From NCBI RefSeq assembly GCF_016623585.1, contig NZ_JAEHFY010000005.1:62001-126000 (forward strand): a stretch of DNA of 64,000 nt. Reading direction: 5' to 3'. Of this stretch, positions 41,773 to 50,304 are shown piece by piece. Position numbers and translations under genes: made by a program. How positions within the stretch are numbered: the stretch's first letter is position 1; each line of letters opens with the position of its first letter. The DNA comes from Pedobacter segetis (GTDB lineage: Bacteria > Bacteroidota > Bacteroidia > Sphingobacteriales > Sphingobacteriaceae). The notes under the pieces are model-generated. The model saw nothing but the letters and a program-made list of their open reading frames with translations. It was not told where the DNA came from and made no database searches.

Positions 41773-42616
41773 AATAAATTAGCATAGTAATGCCGCTTAT
41801 CAATGTCATGCGCATGGTATTGGTAAAGTTTGCCTGGTTATTGTCTTTTATTACCTTAAAAAACCACCAAACAAAATAGATCACAATGGGCAAGCCCATT
41901 ATTGCAAAAACATAAAAATTGGTCAAATTGCCTTTAAGTTCCCAATACAAAAACATCAGGCTTAGGCCGATAAAAAAAACCAGGCCAGAGAAAACAAAAG
42001 AACCTTTGTAGCCCAATAAAATACTCAATGTTTGATCTCCTCTTTTTCCATCTTCATGATGTTGATAGATTTGTGTTAATGGGTAAGAAGCCCCAATTAA
42101 ACAAGAACAGATTAATGCGGCCAAATATTCATCGGCTGTAAAGCCAGAAAAATAATTTGAAAATGCGGCATAACATAGCAGGTAAATAAACCCTCCCTGA
42201 AAAACAAATACCACCAAAAAACTGATGATAGGATATTTTTTTAGCCTTACAGAAGGGTGGCTATAAGCTTTAGATAGCGAATTGAAGATAATAACGCCTA
42301 TACAAAACTGAACGTTAACCAAAAAAGCCAACGCAACACCAATCCATTCTAAACAAATAGACGTAATATATAAAGAGCTGCTTACCTTTGGAGGGTTTTT
42401 AACAAGTGCGATACTTTCTTCATCCTTATCGAAAAAACTGTTATAGCCATTGCTTGCAGGATAAATGAATAAATGCAAGATGATAAAAACCACAAGGGCA
42501 TGGCTATTGTTAAATTTGGGAACGGTGCTTATGGCAAATAGATAAACGGGTAAAAGTAATAGCGAAAAAGGAAGCCGAAGGTGCAATAAGACAGATTTTG
42601 CGCTTTTAAAATTCAT
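41747..42616 (-). CDS. UbiA-family prenyltransferase-like membrane protein
   Basis: The ATG at 42616 gives 289 residues (MNFKSAKSVLLHLRLPFSLLL); an upstream TTG adds six residues without support. There are about eight hydrophobic segments. The first Mg-binding motif is NGYNSFFDKDEE near 61-72, fitting NDxxDxxxD loosely. The second, HHEDGKRGDQT near 175, fits the second Asp motif. UbiA enzymes attach isoprenyl chains to aromatic or other acceptors. It diverges from the type III PKS gene with only 40 bases between starts, so its acceptor may be the PKS product. Confidence 0.83.
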   Translation of the reverse strand: MNFKSAKSVLLHLRLPFSLLLLPVYLFAISTVPKFNNSHALVVFIILHLFIYPASNGYNSFFDKDEESIALVKNPPKVSSSLYITSICLEWIGVALAFLVNVQFCIGVIIFNSLSKAYSHPSVRLKKYPIISFLVVFVFQGGFIYLLCYAAFSNYFSGFTADEYLAALICSCLIGASYPLTQIYQHHEDGKRGDQTLSILLGYKGSFVFSGLVFFIGLSLMFLYWELKGNLTNFYVFAIMGLPIVIYFVWWFFKVIKDNNQANFTNTMRMTLISGITMLIYFTYLAGVS

Positions 42617-42656
42617 TTTGAAGTTAATAATCAATAAAAATATAAAAATAGATTAA

Positions 42657-43763
42657 ATGGGTAGCATCATTTCGGCAATTGGGACAAGCAACCCTACAAA
42701 TAAATTCTCTCAAGAGCAGATTTTTAGCTTTATGAAAGACGCACATCAGCTAGATACCCAGAATTCTAGGCGGTTAGAATCTTTATACAAAGGTTCTGGG
42801 ATAGATTTTAGACATTCGGTTTTAAATGATTTTGGGAAAGAGCGGGGAGACTTTAATTTCTTTGGTAACGATTTAGGCCTGGAGCCTTTCCCCACAACTT
42901 CTAAAAGAGGGGATGTTTTTCAATCTAATGCCTTAAATTTAAGCCTTACGGCGATTGAGGACTGCACAAAAAACCTTAAGAATTTTGATAAAAGCAGCAT
43001 CACACATTTAATAACCGTAAGTTGTACCGGAATGTATGCACCAGGTTTGGATATTGAAATTGTAGAAAAACTGGGTTTAAATGTTTCCGTTGAGCGTACT
43101 TGCATCAACTTTATGGGCTGTTACGGTGCTTTTAACGCTTTAAAAGTTTCTGATTATATATGTAGGGCGCAGCCGAAAGCAACAGTTCTAATAGTAGATG
43201 TAGAGCTTTGCACCCTGCATTTCCAACGTGAGAATACCTTGGACAATTGGCTGGCAAACTCGCTTTTTGCGGATGGCGCATCGGCAGTCATCGTAAAAAA
43301 CGAAGAATTTACCGACGAAAAATTATTTAAGATCAGCTCTTTTTACACCGAAGTAGTTACCGAAGCAAGAAATGAAATGGCTTGGAAAATTGGCAACCAT
43401 GGCTTTGAGATGCAGCTGACCAATAAAGTCTCTAAACAAATAAAATCGGGTATTAGGAACATAGCCGATAAATTATTGCGCAAGGCCAATTTAGCAATGG
43501 ATGAAATTGGTTCTTTTGCCATACACCCAGGGGGGAGAAAGATTTTGGAGGTTTGTGATGAGGTTTTTAAACTTTCTGCTTTACAAAACGAACCGGCTTA
43601 CACGGTATTAAAAAACTTTGGAAACATGTCTTCTACCACTGTAATTTTTGTTTTGGCAGAGTTGAGCAAGAGACTAAAAATCAATAAATCTGAAGAGCAG
43701 ATCATGAGTTTTGCATTTGGCCCGGGCTTAACTTTTGAAAGCATGATCTTAAAATATGCCTGA
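42657..43763 (+). CDS. Type III polyketide synthase (chalcone synthase-like)
   Basis: The 368-residue condensing enzyme has the full catalytic triad: Cys155 in INFMGCYGAFNAL, His290 in FAIHPGGRKILE and Asn323 in NFGNMSSTTVIF. A C-terminal FGPGLTFE loop is the GFGPG-type signature. Such enzymes iteratively extend a CoA starter with malonyl-CoA, without a carrier protein, to pyrones, resorcinols or quinone precursors. The starter and chain length cannot be read. A methyltransferase gene overlaps its 3' end by 8 bases and UbiA diverges from it, making a small biosynthetic cluster. Confidence 0.93.
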   Translation: MGSIISAIGTSNPTNKFSQEQIFSFMKDAHQLDTQNSRRLESLYKGSGIDFRHSVLNDFGKERGDFNFFGNDLGLEPFPTTSKRGDVFQSNALNLSLTAIEDCTKNLKNFDKSSITHLITVSCTGMYAPGLDIEIVEKLGLNVSVERTCINFMGCYGAFNALKVSDYICRAQPKATVLIVDVELCTLHFQRENTLDNWLANSLFADGASAVIVKNEEFTDEKLFKISSFYTEVVTEARNEMAWKIGNHGFEMQLTNKVSKQIKSGIRNIADKLLRKANLAMDEIGSFAIHPGGRKILEVCDEVFKLSALQNEPAYTVLKNFGNMSSTTVIFVLAELSKRLKINKSEEQIMSFAFGPGLTFESMILKYA

Positions 43764-44451
43764 TTTTAGCAAACGCAGCACCGAGCTAGAAATTATGGAT
43801 AATTTCGCTTTAGATCATCAAGAAATTGACCCTGTTTTAGCAGAATTAGAGACCATCAATAAGCTATTGGGTGGTTTTTCTGTCTTTTACGATGCTTTTA
43901 AAAAGATTAAGCTTGTTGATGGGGATACTATTTGTGATTGGGGCTGCGGCGGTGGCGATAGCTTAAAAGTATTGGATAAATATTTTAAAAAACGGGGTTT
44001 AAAACTCAATTTTATTGGAGTTGATGCTACCGAATCTGCGGTAGAATACGCAACGGAAACCAATAAAGAATTTAGTGATCTAAGTTTTAGACTGGCAGAT
44101 GTATTAAAAGAACCTTTTAAAGAAAACGAGTTTGATGTAGTGATCAGTAGCTTGTTTACCCATCATTTTGATGATGAAACTTGGGTTTTACTGATCAAGA
44201 AAATGCTTTCAGCTTCAAAAAAAGCGGTCATTATCAATGATTTACACCGTCATCCTTTTGCATACCATGCTATTGGCTTGCTTACCCGATTATTCTCCAA
44301 ATCGCCCATGGTAAAATATGACAGCAAACTTTCTGTGTTGAGAAGCTTCCGTAAGAAAGAATTAGAGGTTTTATTAAAAAAAGCAGGTGCCATCAATTAT
44401 TCTATCAAATGGATGTGGGCTTTTAGATGGCAAGTTGTTATTTGGAAGTGA
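43756..44451 (+). CDS. Class I SAM-dependent methyltransferase
   Basis: A 231-residue protein. The SAM-binding glycine motif is ICDWGCGGGDSLKVL near 55-69, a second acidic motif is NFIGVDATESAVEYA near 85, and VVISSLFTHHFDDE matches motif IV. The N-terminal 50 residues are variable and probably form the substrate lid. The ATG lies inside the PKS gene (overlap 8 bases), so it is translationally coupled and is expected to methylate the polyketide. Its substrate is not proven. The stop is followed directly by a convergent HigA remnant. Confidence 0.88.
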   Translation: MPDFSKRSTELEIMDNFALDHQEIDPVLAELETINKLLGGFSVFYDAFKKIKLVDGDTICDWGCGGGDSLKVLDKYFKKRGLKLNFIGVDATESAVEYATETNKEFSDLSFRLADVLKEPFKENEFDVVISSLFTHHFDDETWVLLIKKMLSASKKAVIINDLHRHPFAYHAIGLLTRLFSKSPMVKYDSKLSVLRSFRKKELEVLLKKAGAINYSIKWMWAFRWQVVIWK

Positions 44452-44670
44452 TCAAGAAGCTTTTAAATTATATTCTCTAATTAAATACTTTATCGGAATC
44501 CTCAATAGCTCGCTAAATTTTCTGATCATATTTAAAGACATTGATTGTTTGTAGTTTAAAACTTTACTTGCTGTACCTTTATCTCCGTAAGCAATAGCTA
44601 AATCTGCTGATTTATAACCAAAATCTTCCATCCTGATTTTAATCATTTCTATAGGGTCAAGATCTGGCAA
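44452..44670 (-). pseudogene. HigA-type antitoxin remnant, C-terminal part
   Basis: The open segment reads LPDLDPIEMIKIRMEDFG, an XRE helix-turn-helix (SADLAIAYGDKGTASKVLNYKQSMSLNMIRK) and a complete C-terminus (LLRIPIKYLIREYN). Full-length HigA of this family has another 50 or so residues before DPIE; here an in-frame TAA lies nine codons upstream of the TTG at 44670. No toxin gene is adjacent. It is therefore either an unusually short TTG-started repressor or, more likely, a truncated relic. Confidence 0.6.
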
Positions 44671-44795
44671 AGTAGAGCTATCATGGTTGAGGTTTTAAAA
44701 GCAAAAAGTCTATGATTTCCGCCCAAGTACAAACATAATTGATTTACAGAATAGGCGCATAAAATACTTCGCCCGGGCATAGGTTAAACCTGCTG

Positions 44796-45182
44796 TTATG
44801 CCTCTTTTTTCTTTTTCGTTCGGGTTCTTATCCATTCCAGAATCTCGTCAAACCTGATATTTCCAGTGCTTGCCGAAATCACCATCTCGTATTTTTCATT
44901 CTTGTCTGCAGCAATGTCGAGTCCATTTTCTAGTAGGATAAGCCTCATGAGAACATATGCTGTTCTCTTGTTGCCATCAACGAAAGGATGATTTATCAGA
45001 ATACTTTCAAGGATAGCCGCTGCTTTTTGTTCAGGAGATTCATAGAGTTCTAAATTGTCGAAAGTTGCAAATGGTCTGTTGATGGCAGATTCAAGCAATC
45101 CATGGTCTCTAACTCCCTTGCTTCCACCAAATTTGTCTATTAAGATATTGTGGATGTTCAGTACATCCTTTATTTCAATCAT
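44796..45182 (-). CDS. doc: Doc/Fic-family death-on-curing toxin
   Basis: The 128-residue Fic-fold protein has the active-site loop HPFVDGNKRT at residues 65-74 and the flanking helix KAAAILESILIN. The N-terminal region (GGSKGVRDHGLLESAINRPFATF) is the typical Doc segment. Doc toxins phosphorylate or AMPylate translation factors; the D-G-N-K-R loop leaves both open. It overlaps the preceding antitoxin gene by four bases and is downstream of it, the phd-doc order. It is intact. Confidence 0.88.
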   Translation of the reverse strand: MIEIKDVLNIHNILIDKFGGSKGVRDHGLLESAINRPFATFDNLELYESPEQKAAAILESILINHPFVDGNKRTAYVLMRLILLENGLDIAADKNEKYEMVISASTGNIRFDEILEWIRTRTKKKKEA

Positions 45183-45367
45183 TGTGCAAGTCTTTCAAGG
45201 AGTTCCTTGTCCTCTGCAAGTATCTGTCTTAGGTTATTGGTCAGCTTAATCTTGTCTGCTGGCTGATCCCGAAGTTCCTTTAGGAAATCAAGAACGTCCT
45301 GCAACACATTTTCGGGAACTTTCTCAAGAACCCTTTGGATCTCTGATTGAATTTGTGCCTTTGTCAT
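45179..45367 (-). CDS. Antitoxin of the Doc toxin (small helical protein)
   Basis: A 62-residue protein with an amphipathic N-terminal helix (TKAQIQSEIQRVLEKVPENVLQDVLDFLKEL) and a shorter C-terminal one (LRQILAEDKELLERLA). The ATG at 45367 lacks competitors. It overlaps doc by four bases. It is not a Phd/YefM fold; it resembles DUF2281-like two-helix antitoxins that pair with Doc in Bacteroidetes. It is expected to block the Fic active site by its C-terminal helix. Confidence 0.75.
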   Translation of the reverse strand: MTKAQIQSEIQRVLEKVPENVLQDVLDFLKELRDQPADKIKLTNNLRQILAEDKELLERLAQ

Positions 45368-45476
45368 AACTCAAATATAAACAAATATATCTTCGATTTT
45401 GACGGTCTAAAATGAGGCATATCTGATTTATTTTGTAAATAAATGCAAATACTTCATTTATTTACTTTTACCCATC

Positions 45477-46766
45477 TTAATACAATACCCTAAACTTTAT
45501 CGTATTCTCAATCTTTCTCAACTCTTTTAATAATTCCTTGTCATAACTGGTATTAGTATCCGTAATTACATAACCAATTTGGGCGTTGGTCATTAAAAAC
45601 TGGCCTAAAATATTAATCTCATGCTTGGCCAAAACCTTTGTGATCTTGGCCATAATACCCGGAACGTTTCTATGGATGTGTATTAAACGATAAGACCCTG
45701 CAATTTTTGGCAATTGCAAATTTGGGAAATTGGTGCTTCTAAAGGTTGTCCCGGTATTGATAAAATCTGCCATTCTTTTGGCTATCAAAGTCTTATTATT
45801 AGGGCTTTTTAAGGTATCGAATACAACCATTCCCATTTCGGTACAAATAGAAAGGTTGATCTTATCTTTGGCATTGCCAACATAACCTAAAGTTTTCAAT
45901 TTTACTGCTTTTTTCAATTTCTCGTCAGAAACAGATTCTCCTTCGCCCAATAAAAGCATCCCCACATCTTTTACATATTTTTCTTCAAAAGTGGTTTTAT
46001 GACGGATAGAAAAACCATCTTTTTTTAAATAATCTATACTTTCTTGTGGCACATCGCCAACCAAAAGGCAAAGGATACGGTTTTTTGGGTAAGAAATAGA
46101 TTGAGGTAAATTGCTTACATATAAAAACTCATCAAAACTTGGAGCAACATGGTCTGCTTTCTCGGCAACGGTTTTGCGCTCTATATTTTCTGTAAAAGCG
46201 AAAAACTTTTTTATCATCCCAAATTCCTTCAACTGAAAATCAGAATGCCCATCACCAATGCCATAAATATCGCCCTCTAAGGGCATTTGCCTCAAAAGTT
46301 TTACTTTTCCGTTTTCTTGGGATAATGGATTTTGGTCGTCATAACCAACAATATTGTCATCCTTATCAAACACAAAAGTATTGGCGTAAATATTTTTCTT
46401 TTTGATGTGGAACGGCGTAACAACGGGCGTAATAAACTCTTTAAAACCACCAGAAACTATTAAAACTTCGTTGGCATGTTTCTTAAAAAAAGCTTTGTTT
46501 CTGGTAAACGAAGCGGAAACCTTTTTCTTTAAATGCTTTACCAATAAATCGAGATGAGATTTTTTAGCGTTTAAAAGTGTAACCCTACCGGCCAAGCTTT
46601 CAGAAAAAGAAAGCTTGCCTTCCATGGCCAAATTGGTCAGATCTTCAATCTTTTGGTAAATGGCTTCCCTATCTGGATGATGTTTTAAAGAAATACGGGC
46701 CAACTCGTCTAAAGCTTCTACTTGCGTAAAAGTACTATCAAAATCTATGATGAAATATGGTTTCAA
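45477..46766 (-). CDS. HAD phosphatase (SerB-like) fused to a partial 2-hydroxyacid dehydrogenase domain and ACT domain
   Basis: The 429-residue protein starts with a HAD phosphoserine-phosphatase domain: nucleophile motif IIDFDSTFT (Asp8, Asp10), IVSGGF near 106 and GIGDGHSDFQLKE near 175. Residues about 230-330 resemble the substrate-binding part of D-3-phosphoglycerate dehydrogenase but lack an NAD-binding Rossmann GxGxxG. Residues 350-429 form an ACT domain (RLIHIHRNVPGIMAKITKVLAKHEINI). It likely removes phosphate from phosphoserine, with ACT-based amino-acid feedback. The missing dehydrogenase core is unusual. Confidence 0.8.
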   Translation of the reverse strand: MKPYFIIDFDSTFTQVEALDELARISLKHHPDREAIYQKIEDLTNLAMEGKLSFSESLAGRVTLLNAKKSHLDLLVKHLKKKVSASFTRNKAFFKKHANEVLIVSGGFKEFITPVVTPFHIKKKNIYANTFVFDKDDNIVGYDDQNPLSQENGKVKLLRQMPLEGDIYGIGDGHSDFQLKEFGMIKKFFAFTENIERKTVAEKADHVAPSFDEFLYVSNLPQSISYPKNRILCLLVGDVPQESIDYLKKDGFSIRHKTTFEEKYVKDVGMLLLGEGESVSDEKLKKAVKLKTLGYVGNAKDKINLSICTEMGMVVFDTLKSPNNKTLIAKRMADFINTGTTFRSTNFPNLQLPKIAGSYRLIHIHRNVPGIMAKITKVLAKHEINILGQFLMTNAQIGYVITDTNTSYDKELLKELRKIENTIKFRVLY

Positions 46767-46828
46767 AGCAATTATGTTTAAGCCCTAAAATTGCATAAAT
46801 CATTTAGAAATAGCTAAATTTTTTGCAA

Positions 46829-47803
46829 TTAAGCAGTTTTTAGACTATTTGCGATTTTGGTAATGGAGTCTGAAAGTGGAATAAATTTGTAATTTAATAA
46901 AGATTTTATCTTATCATTACTATATGCACTTTGCCTGGTCGCATTTTCTGCGGTGGCTTTATTTAACCCTCCCTTTTCTCCTAAAATATAATTTTTAAAT
47001 GCTGTAAAACGCCACGCCATAGAAAGCATCCATGGTTTAGCTTCCTTTTTTGGTATGGGCAAACCAAACTCTTTTGCCGTTTTTGCAAATAAATCTTTAT
47101 AGCTGATGTTCTCTGCGTTCAGGATAAAACGCTCATTTACCACTTGGCTTTCCATCAACAAAATCATGATTTTGGCCACATCTTTCACATCAACAAAACC
47201 GGTTCCGCCTTTGGTATAATATTTAAACCCGGTTCTTATATTCTCAAAAATTGCCCCGCTCCCTTCTTTGCCGGCATCTTCCCCAATAATAACCGATGGA
47301 TTTACGATTACCGCATTTAAACCTTCGTTGATCCCACGCCAAACTTCCATTTCTCCCCTATATTTAGAAACGGCATAGCCATCGTGTGTTTCAAACCCTT
47401 CCCAAAACACTTTTTCATCAATCAATTCATTTTCTTTTGCCTCTCCCAAAGCAGCAATAGAACTTACGTGAATTAGTTTTTCGATGTTGTTTTCTATACA
47501 AAGATTTACCACATTGGCAGTTCCATCGGCATTTACAGCAAGCATTTTGTCTTTTAAGTCGGTTTCAAAAGAAACCAAAGCAGCACAATGATAAACTTGG
47601 GAAACACCTGTAAAAGCATCGGTCAAATCAGATAGATCTAAAATATCGGCGTTTATCCATGCTATGTTTTGGGCAAAAGCTTTTAGTTTTTCTGGGATTT
47701 TAGAATGTGCCCTTTTTAAACATTTAATAGATTTCTCTTTTTGCAAAAGCTGAAAAACCAATTCTGCACCTAAAAAACCCGTTGCGCCTGTTACTAAAAT
47801 CAT
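46829..47803 (-). CDS. NAD(P)-dependent epimerase/dehydratase (extended SDR)
   Basis: The 324-residue Rossmann protein has GATGFLG at residues 5-11, YHCAALVSFETD near 70, HVSSIAALGE near 111 and the catalytic YAVSKYRGE near 142. It fits dihydroflavonol-4-reductase or nucleoside-sugar dehydratase-like extended SDRs; the substrate cannot be assigned. It is upstream of the SerB-like gene on the same strand with a 62-base gap, and divergent from the arginase-fold gene. Confidence 0.88.
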   Translation of the reverse strand: MILVTGATGFLGAELVFQLLQKEKSIKCLKRAHSKIPEKLKAFAQNIAWINADILDLSDLTDAFTGVSQVYHCAALVSFETDLKDKMLAVNADGTANVVNLCIENNIEKLIHVSSIAALGEAKENELIDEKVFWEGFETHDGYAVSKYRGEMEVWRGINEGLNAVIVNPSVIIGEDAGKEGSGAIFENIRTGFKYYTKGGTGFVDVKDVAKIMILLMESQVVNERFILNAENISYKDLFAKTAKEFGLPIPKKEAKPWMLSMAWRFTAFKNYILGEKGGLNKATAENATRQSAYSNDKIKSLLNYKFIPLSDSITKIANSLKTA

Positions 47804-47919
47804 TTTAAAGGTGTATTTTAATTTGATGATTATTGATGCCCAAAGTTAAAAGAATAAAAAAATTAAATCTTATCCCTCAATTAATATAAAAAATAGATAT
47901 TTGAAAGAATTGTTTTAAT

Positions 47920-49101
47920 ATGTCTTTAGCCGATTTTTTTTCTCCCATAAATGTTTCTAAAATTACCCCAAAAGATGGTTTTTACGCCAGCCATTTAGGG
48001 GTTAAGATAGCGGTTCATGAAAATCGATTCCCTGATATTGAGGAAGGTAATTATGACCTTGCCATTTTTGGGGTTTTGGATGATAGGGGGGCGGTAAATA
48101 ACCAAGGTTGTGCATTAGCGCCCGATTATGTGAGGGAAAAACTTTATGTTTTAAACGAGGGAAGCTTTAAATCTAGGATCGTTGATTTAGGGAACATCAA
48201 AGCCGGAGAGAAAATTTCTGATACTTACATTGCTTTAAAAATGGTAGTTGCAGAATTGATCAAGCTGCAAATCCTGCCTATCATCATCGGCGGAAGCCAA
48301 GACCTAACCTACGCCCAGTACATGGCTTATGAAGAGCTAGAGCAAAAAGTAGATCTAGTGGCCATTGATTCTCATTTCGATTTAGACGAATCTGCCGAGG
48401 ATACCATTGTGACAAACTCTATCTCTTATCTAAATAAAATATTTTTGCACCAACCCAATTACCTCTTCAATTTTAGCAATTTAGGTTACCAAACTTATTA
48501 TGTTAACCAAGATAGCATCAGGGTGATGGATAAGCTGTTTTTTGATGCGCAAAGATTGGGCGAAATTAGCGGTGCGATACATATTGCAGAGCCTGTAATT
48601 AGAAATGCGGATATGATCAGTTTTGATATTTCTAGTGTTAGAGCGTCTGATGCAATGGCAAATGGAAATGTTGGCCCAAACGGTTTTTATGGCGAAGAAG
48701 CTTGTCAGTTAGCAAGATATGCCGGTTATAGCGATAAGTTGAGTTCTATTGGTTTTTATGAATTTAACCCGGCTTACGATCAAAACGGACAAACGGCCAT
48801 GTTGCTTGCGCAAATGGTTTGGTGCTTTTTGGATGGTTTTTACAATCGTAAAAAAGATATTCCTTTACAACCAAAGTCTGATTATACCATCTACAAAACA
48901 AGTTTACAACATGATGAACATGAGCTTGTTTTTATAAAAAGTAAAAAAACCGACCGTTGGTGGATGCAGGTCCCATACCCAACAATGGGTTCAAAAAACG
49001 AGCGTTTCCATTTGGTGCCTTGTTTATATGCCGATTATCAACTAGCCGTGGCTGGGGAAATGCCCGATCTATGGTGGCGCACTTATCAAAAATTAAATTA
49101 A
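47920..49101 (+). CDS. Arginase/formimidoylglutamase-family protein with altered metal site
   Basis: A 393-residue ureohydrolase-fold protein. In arginase-type enzymes the metal ligands are GGDH, DAHxD and DxD. Here they read GGSQD (near 123), DSHFD (near 148) and SFDISS (near 225), so the first His and the second Asp of the last pair are changed. The remaining fold, including the C-terminal FYEFNPAYDQNGQTAMLLAQM block, is complete. Bacteroidetes homologues are called formimidoylglutamase; activity is uncertain. The redoxin gene begins directly after its stop. Confidence 0.78.
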   Translation: MSLADFFSPINVSKITPKDGFYASHLGVKIAVHENRFPDIEEGNYDLAIFGVLDDRGAVNNQGCALAPDYVREKLYVLNEGSFKSRIVDLGNIKAGEKISDTYIALKMVVAELIKLQILPIIIGGSQDLTYAQYMAYEELEQKVDLVAIDSHFDLDESAEDTIVTNSISYLNKIFLHQPNYLFNFSNLGYQTYYVNQDSIRVMDKLFFDAQRLGEISGAIHIAEPVIRNADMISFDISSVRASDAMANGNVGPNGFYGEEACQLARYAGYSDKLSSIGFYEFNPAYDQNGQTAMLLAQMVWCFLDGFYNRKKDIPLQPKSDYTIYKTSLQHDEHELVFIKSKKTDRWWMQVPYPTMGSKNERFHLVPCLYADYQLAVAGEMPDLWWRTYQKLN

Positions 49102-50226
49102 ATGAAGAATTTTCTATTAGCACTTACTTTTATTTCTGCCTTATCGGCGAAAGCACAAACGTCTTTTAACCTTAACGGCGATGTTAAAAATCTAAGCTCT
49201 GATAAAACTATTTATATGGTCCATGTTGTAAACGGGACAGAGAAATTAGATACCACTAAGGTCATAAACGGAAAATTTGGTTTCAGTTTTGATCTAAAAG
49301 AACCATCTATCGCAATTTTGGTGTTAGACCATAGCGGCAACGATTTGAAAGACAAGAATGGTAAAAAAGATATTTTTCGGTTTTTCATAGAGCCCGGTAA
49401 AGCAACGCTAACCGCTAATGATTCTATCTCTAAAGCAAAAATAAACGGGTTACCTATTTTTGAAGCTTCGGAAAAACTGAATGAAAGCACCACCCAAATT
49501 GAAGCGAAACTTATTGCTTTAAATAAAGAGTTTAACGATTTACCACCCTATAAAAAAGGAAAGGAAGATGTTTTAAAAGGTTTTCAAGAAAGATACAAGG
49601 CACTATTAATAGATAGAAAATCTGCAATTGCAGATTTTATTGCTAAAAACCCCAGTTCTTACGTGAGCCTATATGCCTTAAATACAGATTTAGCTACCGA
49701 TGATATGGATATTGCCCAGGTAGAAAAGGCTTATGAAGGCTTATCTACCAGTTTAAAAGAAAATGTTTTGGCAGAAACCATCAATTCTAAATTAGAGTTA
49801 GCAAAAAAAACGGGTATAGGCGTACAAGCACCAGATTTTGAAGAGAAAACGGCAGAACAAATTGCTGTTAAGCTATCCAGTTTTAAAGGCCAGTATGTTT
49901 TGTTAGATTTTTGGGCATCTTGGTGCGGCCCATGCAGGCAAGAAAACCCTAATGTTGTAAATGCTTACGAAACTTTTAAAGACAAAAATTTTACTGTTTT
50001 AGGCATCTCGATAGACACCAAAGAAGATGCTTGGACAAAAGCCGTAAAACATGATGGCTTAGTTTGGACACAGCTATTAGACCGTTCACAAAAAATTGCC
50101 GAGATGTACGGCATTAATGCGATCCCAAAAAACTTTTTAATTGATCCCACCGGAAAAATTATAGCTAAAAATTTAAGGGGAAGAGATTTAGAAGATAAAT
50201 TGAAAGAAGTGTTGGGCAAGAAATAA
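49102..50226 (+). CDS. TlpA-family thioredoxin-like protein with DUF4369-type N-terminal domain
   Basis: A 374-residue exported protein with signal peptide (MKNFLLALTFISALSAKAQ). A beta-rich DUF4369-like domain occupies 20-110, a helical linker follows, and the TlpA/AhpC-TSA domain ends the protein (235-374). The redox pair is CGPC in FWASWCGPC and the cis-Pro segment is NAIPKNFLID. It probably acts in the periplasm as a disulfide reductase. It is adjacent to the arginase-fold gene and followed by a hairpin. Confidence 0.9.
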   Translation: MKNFLLALTFISALSAKAQTSFNLNGDVKNLSSDKTIYMVHVVNGTEKLDTTKVINGKFGFSFDLKEPSIAILVLDHSGNDLKDKNGKKDIFRFFIEPGKATLTANDSISKAKINGLPIFEASEKLNESTTQIEAKLIALNKEFNDLPPYKKGKEDVLKGFQERYKALLIDRKSAIADFIAKNPSSYVSLYALNTDLATDDMDIAQVEKAYEGLSTSLKENVLAETINSKLELAKKTGIGVQAPDFEEKTAEQIAVKLSSFKGQYVLLDFWASWCGPCRQENPNVVNAYETFKDKNFTVLGISIDTKEDAWTKAVKHDGLVWTQLLDRSQKIAEMYGINAIPKNFLIDPTGKIIAKNLRGRDLEDKLKEVLGKK

Positions 50227-50251
50227 CATAACTTCTTGTTTTAAACTAAGA

Positions 50252-50283
50252 AAGCCTCAAAATCTAAAATTTTGAGGCTTCCT
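50252..50283. terminator. Hairpin between the redoxin gene and sdhB
   Basis: AAGCCTCAAAAT (50252-50263) pairs with ATTTTGAGGCTT (50269-50280) around a 5-base loop. The tail is T-rich only on the minus strand, so it probably ends sdhB better than the + strand gene. Confidence 0.65.
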
Positions 50284-50304
50284 CGTTACATCTTAAACAG
50301 AAAA

